A stretch of DNA of 64,000 bases, from NCBI GenBank assembly GCA_965200115.1, contig OZ241336.1:1674001-1738000 (forward strand), in the 5' to 3' direction. Source of the stretch: JAPOUP01 sp026708635 (GTDB taxonomy: Bacteria > Pseudomonadota > Alphaproteobacteria > Rhodobacterales > Rhodobacteraceae). How positions within the stretch are numbered: position 1 is the first letter of the stretch; every line of letters begins with the position of its first letter. Of the stretch, positions 55,999-63,887 are shown piece after piece. The notes under the pieces were generated by a model. That model ran no database searches and was not told the DNA's origin. It saw nothing but the letters and a program-made list of their open reading frames with translations. The translations under genes and the position numbers were made by a program.

Positions 55999-56098
55999 GC
56001 GATTTATCTATGTTCCGGAAACTGGATTGGCAACGTTGCCTTGCGCACGCGTCAGCGTAATCTAGTCTGCCATTCGGGAGTGAACGGAGACCATCGGA

Positions 56099-57268
56099 AT
56101 GAACTTTGACGAGCGCATAGATCGCCGTGACAGCAATTCGGCGAAATGGGACCTGATGGAGCGGCTATATGGCGTTCCAAAGGACACAGGTATCGCCATG
56201 TGGGTTGCTGATATGGATTTCCGCGCCCCGGACTGTGTTCAGGAAGCTTTGCGCAGGATGATGGATGTCGGTATATACGGCTATTTCGGGGATGATCGCG
56301 CCTATCTCAGTTCGATCGTTTGGTGGATGCGGGAGCGGCATGGCTGGGACGTCGACCCGCGGCACGTCTTCACCACGCACGGGCTGGTGAACGGTACCTC
56401 GATGTGCATCGAGACGTTCACTAAACCCGGTGATGGCATCGTTCTCTTCACGCCCGTCTATCACGCCTTCGCAAAGGTGATCAGGGGATCGGGGCGACGT
56501 GTCGTGGAATGCCGTCTTTTCAATGACGGCGGTAGATACGGGATGGATTTTGACAGCTATGACAAGCAGATGGACGGTAGCGAAAGAATGGCGATCCTCT
56601 GCTCGCCGCATAATCCCGGTGGTCGGGTCTGGACGCGTGGGGAGTTGCGGGAAGTCGCCGCGTTTTCCCGAAGACACAATCTGATCCTGGTTTCAGACGA
56701 GATACACCACGATCTTGTCTATCCCGGAGTGAAACATACGCCGATGGTGCATATTGACGGCATAGAGGACCGGCTGGTGATGATGTCGGCGTCCACAAAG
56801 ACCTTCAACATCGCGGGCGCTCATGTCGGAAACGTCATTATTGCCGACGAAACCCTGCGGGAAAGATTCGCCAAGCGAATGCTCGGCCTGGGAATGTCAC
56901 CCAATGCATTTGGAATGCATATGGCCGCGGCCGCCTATTCACCTGACGGGGCGATTTGGCTAGATGAACTTGTCCAATATCTGGATGGCAACCGCAGGCT
57001 TTTCGATGGTGGCATCAATTCCATCCCGGGGCTTTCGTCCATGCCGCTCGAGGCCACCTATCTTGCCTGGGTCGATTTTTCGGGAACCGGTATGTCTTCG
57101 GAGGAGTTCGCCGCGCGGGTTGCGGGCGATGCCCGCGTCGCCGCTATCCTCGGTTCGACGTTCGGGTCCGGTGGTGAAGCTTTCATGCGTTTCAACATTG
57201 GCGCTCCACGCCACGTAATTGAAGAGGCCGTGAGCCGGGTGCAGGATGCATTCATGGATCTTCAGTGA
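56099..57268 (+). CDS. MalY/PatB-type PLP-dependent aminotransferase / cystathionine beta-lyase
   Basis: A 389-residue fold-type I PLP enzyme. The N-terminus reads SAKWDLMERLYGVPKDTGIAM-WVADMDF, typical of the MalY/PatB group. VFTTHGLVNGTSMCIETFT, CSPHNPGGRVWTRGELRE (NPGGR motif), ILVSDEIHHDLVYPG and the PLP lysine MSASTKTFNIAGAHVGN near residue 233 follow, with FMRFNIGAPRH close to the end. Members cleave C-S bonds in cystathionine or cysteine conjugates, or act as aminotransferases. The exact substrate is open. Confidence 0.9.
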   Translation: MNFDERIDRRDSNSAKWDLMERLYGVPKDTGIAMWVADMDFRAPDCVQEALRRMMDVGIYGYFGDDRAYLSSIVWWMRERHGWDVDPRHVFTTHGLVNGTSMCIETFTKPGDGIVLFTPVYHAFAKVIRGSGRRVVECRLFNDGGRYGMDFDSYDKQMDGSERMAILCSPHNPGGRVWTRGELREVAAFSRRHNLILVSDEIHHDLVYPGVKHTPMVHIDGIEDRLVMMSASTKTFNIAGAHVGNVIIADETLRERFAKRMLGLGMSPNAFGMHMAAAAYSPDGAIWLDELVQYLDGNRRLFDGGINSIPGLSSMPLEATYLAWVDFSGTGMSSEEFAARVAGDARVAAILGSTFGSGGEAFMRFNIGAPRHVIEEAVSRVQDAFMDLQ

Positions 57269-57617
57269 GCCGGGCTGGAGGGCTGATTGCGGTCACAATC
57301 GCGTTCTTATTCTCCACGCGTAACGAAGCCGGCCCAGCGGTGTTTCGCGAGTTCCCCCGAAAGGTGATCGATACTTTGCGAGCAAATGACATGAGTTAGG
57401 ATTACATGCCATTCCTGATGGCCGCCTGCGACGCCTTCCCGCATTAGCTACCGGCTGTGCTGCCCGGAGCGACCTCGTGTACTGTCGGGCGTGAGTCAGT
57501 AGGTGCCGCAACCAATTCACTCACGCTGACGAGGAGCCAGAATCTGGGGCTGGGTGGGTGTCTGCCGCCTGACGGTGTTATGCGGATATCGGCAAGCCGG
57601 TTCTTCACTTTGCGGCG
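57269..57617. other. intergenic region PatB-like gene-SDR
   Basis: About 350 bp between converging genes; no gene or clear terminator seen. Confidence 0.4.
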
Positions 57618-58319
57618 TTACATATGCCTTGTAACGCCACCATCGACGCGCAGGGACTGTCCGGTTATATAGCTGGAGTCGTCGCTTAGCAGGAATGCCG
57701 CCGCCTTGGCCTGCTCATTGACCCGCGCCAAACGTCCAAGTGCCGACATGTCTGCGTATTTCCTCGGCAGGTCGAGACTGTCGGTGAATCCAGGTAGCAG
57801 GCAGTTCATGCGGATATTGGCGGGGCCATAGCGGTCAGAGAAGAGTTTGGTGAAGCTGGATACGCCGACACGGTAGACGCTGGACGTAGGGAAGGTAAGT
57901 GAGGGCTCAAAGGCCGAGAAAGTGGTGATGTTGACGATTGAGCCTCCCCCCTGTCCCTCCATTATAGGGGCCAGAATTCCCGCTATGCGGATTACCGGTT
58001 TGAGCACCATGTTGTGAGCCCTGTCCCAGTCCTCTTCCGGAATCTCCAGAAGATCACCTTTCGGCGGGCCGCCGACATGTATCACGCAGGCATCTATGCG
58101 GCCATAGGTACCCATTGTCAGATCAATAACACCTCGCGTGTCATCGGCGTTCTCCGCCTTTCCCCGACATGCGACGCCTCCCAGCTTGGCCGCCAGAGCC
58201 TCGCAGCTTTCCGACGGTGACATCAGGGCCAGTTCATACCCCCTGTCGCGCATTTCGCGCGCTATGGCGGCTCCCATTCCGCGCCCGCCGCCGATGATCA
58301 TGCATGTCCTTAAGGCCAC
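57618..58319 (-). CDS. short-chain dehydrogenase/reductase lacking the catalytic lysine
   Basis: A 233-residue Rossmann protein of the SDR superfamily. The cofactor loop is IIGGGRGMGAAIAREM near residue 8. The NIT-S region is VNITTFSAFEPS. The active-site Tyr is in SSVYRVGV, but the usual YxxxK lysine is a valine (Y-R-V-G-V). The C-terminus has NCLLPGFTDSL and ITGQSLRVDGG, as in FabG-like SDRs. Without lysine, normal hydride-transfer catalysis would be weakened, so the protein may do another job. I recall related SDRs in the same group with a changed motif here. Confidence 0.85.
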   Translation of the reverse strand: MALRTCMIIGGGRGMGAAIAREMRDRGYELALMSPSESCEALAAKLGGVACRGKAENADDTRGVIDLTMGTYGRIDACVIHVGGPPKGDLLEIPEEDWDRAHNMVLKPVIRIAGILAPIMEGQGGGSIVNITTFSAFEPSLTFPTSSVYRVGVSSFTKLFSDRYGPANIRMNCLLPGFTDSLDLPRKYADMSALGRLARVNEQAKAAAFLLSDDSSYITGQSLRVDGGVTRHM

Positions 58320-59299
58320 GATCCTCTCCTTTCCCGTTACGCGAACCCGAAACCGTATATGGTCATTGATGGTTTTCCCGAAAGCCGGAAAAGCCCGGTG
58401 ACGGGAAATTCATCGATCATCACAAATCATGCGGCCGCTCTGCGGGGCTCATAATGCCCGGATCCATGCGAAAGCAGGCCGTGTGGAACCTGCGTCCAAA
58501 GCTGACCCAGTTCCGGGGGTGATGGCGTTTGCGGGTTCCGCCCGGAGAGCGGGGCTTAGGCGTTCACAATAGAGACCAATGGGCTGAAGGATGTTCCGAC
58601 ATGCCGATGACAAGATGCGCATGTGCCCGGGTTCGTTTTGGTTTCCGGACGGAGAACGCGGGCCATTGTGAGCCAAGGAATCTTCTGCTCTGTTTTTCCT
58701 TACGCGGGCGTTGTGAGGTAGGAAAACGTCATCTTTTGTGATGAGACTGCCAGTGGCGGCAGGTTCGATGCCAGGAGACCAGGCGTAGCGTCGTAGGGTG
58801 TTGGTCTTTCGCCTCTCGGAAGGGGAAAGGACATACGGATAAGTCGTCTTCATCCATTTACCTCCTCCGCACAGATTTTCCCTTACGCCGTTTACTCCAC
58901 TCCGTCCACCGCTTGCGGCGACTCCTAAAACCTCTTCCCCTCCGGGCGGTAGATCGGTGACGCACCGGAATTCTGCGGCGCCTGATTTCGTGTCGATCTA
59001 CCCGCATTCGGCATGTTAACGACTCTTCCGGCCGTGAATGTTGCAGTGCAGGTCAGCAGTCGCGTTCAATACTTCGCGTTCCAGATGGTCGGCATGCCGC
59101 CAGCGAGGGGGCGGAAGACACTTTGCCGGAAATCATCAGCCAACTGAATAAGACTCCCCAGCGCAAGCAAGAAGCGACATCGGATCCAGATCATACACCG
59201 ATGAGGGCCAAGCGTTGCGCTTCGGAGTGGCGCCGGGGTCTTCTTTCGTCTCCCTGAGCGAGAGATTCGAATCGCACGGCTGGCTCGGTCGAAACTCGT
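58320..59299. other. 980-bp gene-poor region next to hipBA
   Basis: The longest gap in the window. Frames on both strands are short, and none looks like a known protein. One plus-strand frame at about 59088-59256 is protein-like (…EIISQLNKTPQRKQEATSD…) but has no good start and could be a remnant of a lost gene. This is the side of hipBA away from tRNA-Leu, so the region may be part of an old insertion. Confidence 0.4.
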
Positions 59300-60568
59300 T
59301 CATGATGCTCGCGCCGACATCTCTTTTGCCGCGTTCGCTCGTTTCTGGATCAGTATCGAATACGCCTCGGCAGTCGCCTGTCGCTCTTCAGGTAGAGCGA
59401 TGGCATCCAATGTAGCATCGGCTTTCTCGATTATGGCTTCCGCTATTTCACCGAGCCGCTTGCGAATAAACGGAGCGCGGATTTCGATATCCCTCGCGAA
59501 TTTCTCCAGGTGAGCGGGGCGGATCTCTCCAAGTGTCCGACATCCGCCGATCTTCATGGCAAAGCGCGGACTGAGGTCCGGATATGCAACCGTGCAGAGA
59601 AGATCGTATAGAGGCGCAAGGTTCGTCCCGTCTGGAAGATAGAGCAAACTGAAATTTTTGGCATGCGCGTCGGCATTGCCGATGACGAGATTGAAAAGTA
59701 CCGCATCCAGAAGCTTCAGTGTTTCGGCCGCAGGCCGTGTCGTCACCCGGCGGACAAGGTCAAAACAGTCCCGGAAGACGGGGCCACCATCGCTCGCGTA
59801 TTTTCTTGCGGACGTGTAACCGAGCGCCTGACAGAGGTCCTCCTGATGCAGACGGATAATCTGACCATCCTCGCCTGCCCGCCGGTCGTAGCGCTCGATC
59901 AGCAGGAAGCGCTTCCCGCCTGCGTTTCGGTACTCGACACCTGCCGCTTCAAGCCCGATCGTGCGGGCTAGTCGCATGCAGAAGGCCTCATTCTCTGTCG
60001 TGCCTTCGAAGCGCGCAATCTCTTGTTTCAGGATATGGGTCGTGGGCTGTCCCAAGGCGGGAAGTGCGATCCCCTCAACGGTTAGGACAACGGGTAGTTT
60101 GGATTGCGCACCCGCCAAGGAAAGACGCAGACCATCCTCGCCGCCCGCGAGCATCGGGCGCGTTGGCAATCGGTCTATGAGCGCGGCGAGATCATCCTCG
60201 CTGAGGGCTCTGGGCGGTTTGGTCGAGCCCGCAGCAGCTGGCCCTGTGCCTTCAGGCCAGATCTCTATGGCGCCGGCAACCTCTCTGCCGATCTCTTCGA
60301 GTAGCCGAAATTCATTTCGTTCTGAGACGCCGAGCGCTCGAGCCATGGTCGTTCGCTGCGTGGCCTCCGGCAAAAGCCCCTCGAAGAAAGGCAGGGTTGC
60401 GCGACGGTCAAATGGTTCCGGCCGGAGGGGAAGCGAAACGGAAACAGCCCTGGCGCCAGGCTTTGCGAGCCAATTCGGCGCGTAGGAGAATTCCGGTTCA
60501 CCATATTGGTTGAGCGTAAGCTGTCCAACCACATCATCGTTCCACCAGATTATGAGACGGTCCGCCAT
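59300..60568 (-). CDS. hipA: HipA-type toxin kinase
   Basis: A 422-residue serine/threonine kinase of the HipA family. In E. coli HipA phosphorylates glutamyl-tRNA synthetase and causes persistence. The N-terminal subdomain has LPLRPEPFDRRATLPFFEGLLPE near residues 45-67. The Gly-rich loop is RLSLAGAQSKLPVVL near 148, the partner region is LHQEDLCQALG near 245, the catalytic loop is LFNLVIGNADAHAKNFSLL near 290, and the metal-binding Asp is in LAPLYDLLCTVAY. All catalytic parts look intact. Its start codon overlaps the hipB stop by one base. Confidence 0.95.
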   Translation of the reverse strand: MADRLIIWWNDDVVGQLTLNQYGEPEFSYAPNWLAKPGARAVSVSLPLRPEPFDRRATLPFFEGLLPEATQRTTMARALGVSERNEFRLLEEIGREVAGAIEIWPEGTGPAAAGSTKPPRALSEDDLAALIDRLPTRPMLAGGEDGLRLSLAGAQSKLPVVLTVEGIALPALGQPTTHILKQEIARFEGTTENEAFCMRLARTIGLEAAGVEYRNAGGKRFLLIERYDRRAGEDGQIIRLHQEDLCQALGYTSARKYASDGGPVFRDCFDLVRRVTTRPAAETLKLLDAVLFNLVIGNADAHAKNFSLLYLPDGTNLAPLYDLLCTVAYPDLSPRFAMKIGGCRTLGEIRPAHLEKFARDIEIRAPFIRKRLGEIAEAIIEKADATLDAIALPEERQATAEAYSILIQKRANAAKEMSARAS

Positions 60569-60780
60569 CAGATGGTGCCGTCCGGTGCTGTCATGGATAT
60601 ATCAATGCCGAGCGCCGTCAGGACCGATAGTGTCTTGCCGAGCTGCGCGGTCTTTTTCCCGGCTTCCAGCTCGATCAGAAACCGCACGCCGACATTGGCG
60701 GCGGCGGCGAGTTCATCCTGGCGCAGACCCTGGGCCTTTCGCGCGATTCGTATGATGTTTCCGATTTCGTCTGGAGTCAT
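60568..60780 (-). CDS. hipB: HipB-type XRE antitoxin
   Basis: A 70-residue XRE helix-turn-helix protein, the antitoxin and repressor for hipA. The HTH is IGNIIRIARKAQGLRQDELA followed by AAANVGVRFLIELEAGKK (residues ~6-43); the rest is a short C-terminal strand region (GIDISMTAPDG). It lies first in the operon and three palindromes upstream are its likely operators. Confidence 0.94.
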   Translation of the reverse strand: MTPDEIGNIIRIARKAQGLRQDELAAAANVGVRFLIELEAGKKTAQLGKTLSVLTALGIDISMTAPDGTI

Positions 60781-60787
60781 GACATTC

Positions 60788-60801
60788 TTCCCGATCAGGA
60801 A
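60788..60801. promoter_or_regulatory. HipB operator box 1
   Basis: TTCCCGATCAGGAA, a near-perfect palindrome 8 bp upstream of the hipB ATG. Flanking bases extend the dyad (TCTTCC…GGAAGA). Confidence 0.65.
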
Positions 60802-60836
60802 GATACAGAAAGCCGGCTATTGATTCAAGAAAAATA

Positions 60837-60850
60837 TTCCCGATCGGGTA
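60837..60850. promoter_or_regulatory. HipB operator box 2
   Basis: TTCCCGATCGGGTA, matching box 1 at 12 of 14 positions, starting 49 bp from it. Confidence 0.65.
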
Positions 60851-60878
60851 TTTTGTGGGGCCAGAACGAGCCCTGGCA

Positions 60879-60892
60879 TTCCCCATCGGGAA
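60879..60892. promoter_or_regulatory. HipB operator box 3
   Basis: TTCCCCATCGGGAA, the third copy, 42 bp from box 2 and only 28 bp from the encoded 3' end of tRNA-Leu. The shared form is TTCCC-S-ATC-R-GG-N-A. Confidence 0.6.
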
Positions 60893-60919
60893 CCGCGCCC
60901 AAAGCATTTTTTCGGAAGG

Positions 60920-61241
60920 TGGTGCGGACGGCGGGACTCGAACCCGCACGGGGATACCCCCGACAGATTTTCATACCGACTACGGTTTTCACCGCCGACG
61001 CATCGGGCGTCGTTTGTGGTCTGGACTATCCCTTCATCATAGCCGCTTCGCGACCTTAGATGCTGCCCGTCTAGTCTCTACACCTTCCGGGCTTTCACCC
61101 AGCTTGGCTCGGGATTGGCATCGGACCGTTACGGACCATTAGCTTTCCCCGAATTTGAGCAGTTCTACACCCGGCGTTTCCACCGGGGCACCCAATGGCG
61201 TGGCTTAAGTCTGTTGTGTCTACCGATTCCACCACGTCCGC
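60920..61241 (-). tRNA. tRNA-Leu(UAA) interrupted by a group I intron
   Basis: The 5' exon is 61241-61207 (35 nt, starts GCGGACG) and the 3' exon is 60971-60920 (52 nt, ending in an encoded CCA). Joined, they give an 87-nt class II tRNA: acceptor GCGGACG/CGTCCGC with A73, anticodon stem ACAGA/TCTGT with loop CTTAAAA (anticodon TAA), a long variable arm CGGGGGTATCCCCGT, and T arm GCGGG-TTCGAGT-CCCGC. Without the 235-nt insert the cloverleaf is perfect, which fixes the splice sites between bases 34 and 35. Confidence 0.95.
60972..61206 (-). mobile_element. 235-nt group I intron in tRNA-Leu(UAA)
   Basis: The intron begins after anticodon U34 and ends in G, as group I introns do. P1 can form between exon ACUU and intron GGGU with the needed U-G pair at the splice site. 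P2 is a CCCGG/CCGGG hairpin. The catalytic core contains AAGGTGTAGAGACTAGACGG and, downstream, GGGATAGTCCAGACCAC; GACTA and TAGTC pair as P7. CGACGC/GCGTCG forms a P9-like hairpin. It closely resembles the small IC3-type introns of cyanobacterial tRNA-Leu(UAA). It holds no ORF, so there is no homing endonuclease. The identification comes from these motifs and the exon joint; a covariance search was not run. Confidence 0.92.
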
Positions 61242-61772
61242 TTGCGCGACCTTCTAGCTGTTCCGGTGCCTGTTTGGCCCCAACTTTCGGCCTTCGCAAA
61301 TTTTGCTCTCTTAATTCCGCTTAACTCCCCGTCCTCCTTGTTTGCATTTGATTTGGCATGCGCAGAGAATTTAAGCCCCGCAGGTTTTGGATCTCATGCG
61401 TTTAACATCCCACCGCGCCGAACAGCCCTTGCCTAGGCGCACTTCGTGCCCCAGGCAAGACGCCCCACCCGTAGGAGCCTGCCTGTCACAGCGGCTTCCG
61501 CCGTTCCGTTCGAAATGTCCGTTGATGGTACGGGATGGGATGTTTCGGGACAACCTGAATAGTCACGGTTCACCGCGGGATCCATCGGCGCCGTGTGGAC
61601 TTCAATGCCAGAATTCAGGGGTGGAGGTGATGACATCGACCCCATCGTCATGGATGATGTAATTCCGCTCGAGCCTTTCGGAGCTGACACCGTCAAGGCT
61701 CGGGAATGGCGCGCGACAGTATGGTTACGCTATCGCGCGGTGACACCACTCTTCCGCGGATGCCAGGCACGC
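61242..61772. other. intergenic region upstream of tRNA-Leu
   Basis: About 530 bp. A hairpin-forming CTTGCCT…AGGCAAG lies at 61429-61460. The AT-rich part (61300-61400) probably holds the tRNA-Leu promoter. No protein gene seen. Confidence 0.45.
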
Positions 61773-62699
61773 TCAACTGAGCCAGCGCTTGCGGCGACGG
61801 TAGCTGCGGACATCGCGGTAACTCTTTCGACCCTCTTCCGATAAACCGAGATAGAATTCCTTTACGTCTGGATTCTCGCGAAGTTCTTCCGCGGGACCGT
61901 CCATTACAACCCGACCCGCCTCCAGGATATAGCCATAGTGAGCGAAGCGTAGAGCGACATTGGTGTTCTGTTCGGCGAGAAGAAAACTCACGCCTTCCTT
62001 TTCATTGAGACTTTTGACGATGCAGAAGATCTCTTCCACGATCCGCGGAGCCAGGCCCATTGACGGCTCGTCCAGCAGCACCGTTTCGGGCCGGGACATC
62101 AACGCCCGGCCAATCGCCGCCATCTGCTGTTCGCCACCTGAGGTATAGCCCGCCTGGCTTTTTCGACGCTCATAAAGGCGCGGGAAATAGCCGTAAACCA
62201 TATCGAGATCCCGCGTGATCGCACTGCGGCCGTCACGCCTCGAGTACGCGCCCGTCAGCAGGTTCTCCTCGATGGTCAGATGCTCAAAACAGTGGCGACC
62301 CTCCATTACCTGAATCACGCCGGACTTTACGAGTTCGGTGGGATCGCTGTGGGCTACGTTCTTGCCCCGGTAAGCGATCGTTCCTTTGGTGACCTCTCCA
62401 CGTTCGGACCGCAGCAAATTGGAGATTGCCTTCAGTGTCGTGGTTTTTCCGGCGCCGTTGCCGCCCAGAAGTGCCGTGATCCCGCCTATCGGTACTGTCA
62501 GACTCACGCCTCTCAGAACCAGAATGACATGGTTGTAGATCACCTCGATGTTGTTGACCTCCAGTAGGGGTTTCCCTGTGGCTGCGCGGGCCGAGCATCG
62601 ACCTTCCATGCCTGAGTCCTGTCCTGAATCGGATTGGTGCCGCGACGGTGTGGAGGATTGACCTATGTCCGCGAGTTCAGGCATTCGAATCCCTTCCAA
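61773..62699 (-). CDS. branched-chain-type ABC transporter ATP-binding protein (LivF), second set
   Basis: A 308-residue ATPase. The conserved part starts about residue 45 (LLEVNNIEVIYNHVILVLRG), so the ~40 N-terminal residues may be extra or the start lies further in. Walker A is LLGGNGAGKTTT, the signature has the less usual form YTSGGEQQM, Walker B is VLLDEPSMGLAP, and the switch is AEQN. The long C-terminal tail (VKEFYLGLSEEGRKSYRDV and SYRRRKRWL) is typical of LivF proteins in clusters with acyl-CoA ligases. The partial permease at the right edge probably belongs to the same transporter. Confidence 0.92.
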   Translation of the reverse strand: MEGIRMPELADIGQSSTPSRHQSDSGQDSGMEGRCSARAATGKPLLEVNNIEVIYNHVILVLRGVSLTVPIGGITALLGGNGAGKTTTLKAISNLLRSERGEVTKGTIAYRGKNVAHSDPTELVKSGVIQVMEGRHCFEHLTIEENLLTGAYSRRDGRSAITRDLDMVYGYFPRLYERRKSQAGYTSGGEQQMAAIGRALMSRPETVLLDEPSMGLAPRIVEEIFCIVKSLNEKEGVSFLLAEQNTNVALRFAHYGYILEAGRVVMDGPAEELRENPDVKEFYLGLSEEGRKSYRDVRSYRRRKRWLS

Positions 62700-63231
62700 C
62701 CATTGGCTTGATGAACCGAAACCTCAGTTCTCCGATAGACAGGCTGTAACCCTTGCCCTCTTGAGAACGCGGTTTGGATTTATCACCCGAGTGACCCGTA
62801 TTGGTTATCGATTATGACAGGGTGCCTGATAATCGGTCAAGATCTCGTTAGCCGGAACTTCCAGCCGTTGATCCGTCCCTTGTTCGATCCAACGCGCCGG
62901 GACGCGACGGTTTCACGCCGTCCATGGGGCGTCATGGGCGGGATTTCGACTTGCATGGGCATGTCCCTCCGAATCGACGCGCTCCCGAACCGGGCTCAGG
63001 GCGAGGCCGCCCGGGATTGGCTCGGACCGCGGATGACCGCGTAAGCGTGACAGCCTGAATCCGGACGAAACCCCGGTCACACATGGCCGAAACCGTCTTC
63101 CCGGCCAGTGAGGTTCCGGTTAGCGACCTCCTTCATCGGAACGCGAAGGTACGGTCCAACGATCAACTCCCGGCTCAAGAGGGAATATGGTTAACGACGC
63201 CGATAGGCCCATAACGACTTTTTACCATTTA
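62700..63231. other. intergenic region livF-tRNA-Arg
   Basis: About 530 bp with no gene recognised. An imperfect dyad GATTAT…ATAATC lies near 62812-62834. In transporters of this kind a receptor gene is often next to livF; none is here. Confidence 0.45.
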
Positions 63232-63308
63232 TGGCGACCCCTGAAGGACTCGAACCCTCAACCTGCTGATTAGAAGTCAGCCGCTCTATCCAGTTGAGCT
63301 AAGGGGCC
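63232..63308 (-). tRNA. tRNA-Arg(UCU)
   Basis: A 77-nt cloverleaf with encoded CCA (plus-strand TGG 63232-63234). Acceptor GGCCCCT/AGGGGTC, G73, anticodon stem GCTGA/TCAGC enclosing CTTCTAA (anticodon TCT), and a T loop GTTCGAG. It decodes AGA and AGG. Confidence 0.95.
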
Positions 63309-63327
63309 GTCCGGGCATCGGCGCGTC

Positions 63328-63639
63328 TCAGTGGGTCCAGGCGACCCGCCGGTCCGCCGCGAAGTTCCCGCCGTAGCCCCGCGGGCGGATCCCCGGACGG
63401 CGCGGACGGGGAAGGCTCACCGACGCCTCGATGCCCCGCGCGCGGGCGTAGGCCTCCGCCTCCTCCCGGCTGGAGAAGGACAGGCGCACCTGCGCGCGCG
63501 TGTCCGACGCGCCGGTCCAGCCCATGAGCGGGTCCAGCTCGCGCGCGCCCTCCGGCGCGAACTCAAGCACCCAGCGCCGGGTCCCCCCGGCGCCGGAGGT
63601 CATCGCCGACCGCGCCGGCTGGTGGATGCGCGCCCCCAT
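63328..63639 (-). CDS. NDUFS4-like complex I accessory subunit (ETC_C1_NDUFA4/NDUFS4 family)
   Basis: A 103-residue protein related to the 18-kDa subunit of mitochondrial complex I, found in alphaproteobacterial NADH dehydrogenase. ATG 63639 has GGGAGGGG upstream; a GTG at 63660 is also in frame. Conserved parts are ARIHQPARSAMTSG, RRWVLEFAPEGARELDPLMG, WTGASDTRAQVRLSFSSREE, AYARARGI and the C-terminal GYGGNFAADRRVAWTH. Base composition is far from its surroundings: 78% G+C over 63361-63600 by my count. Confidence 0.93.
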   Translation of the reverse strand: MGARIHQPARSAMTSGAGGTRRWVLEFAPEGARELDPLMGWTGASDTRAQVRLSFSSREEAEAYARARGIEASVSLPRPRRPGIRPRGYGGNFAADRRVAWTH

Positions 63640-63887
63640 CGCCCCTCCCGGTATGGACACCTCCTGACAACAGGGACAGTATCGCAGACAGACAACCGTA
63701 TGCGCAAGACCCCGGAGCCGAAAGCGGAATGGCCTTAGCCGAACTCCCGATACGCCTTTATTTCCTGCGGACCATGGAGTCCACGGCCTTCTGGCTCAAC
63801 CGCATGCCAGCCGGTCCTGCCGGGTGTGCGGGAGGACCAGGATAGCGTTGACGGGCCCGAGGCACATAACCCAACTGTTAGCGCAGC

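Noticed and set aside
60920..61241. tmRNA (ssrA) reading of the tRNA-like region
   Set aside because: The ends pair as a full tRNA-Leu, the anticodon loop is restored on joining, and the middle has a group I core, not a tag peptide frame.
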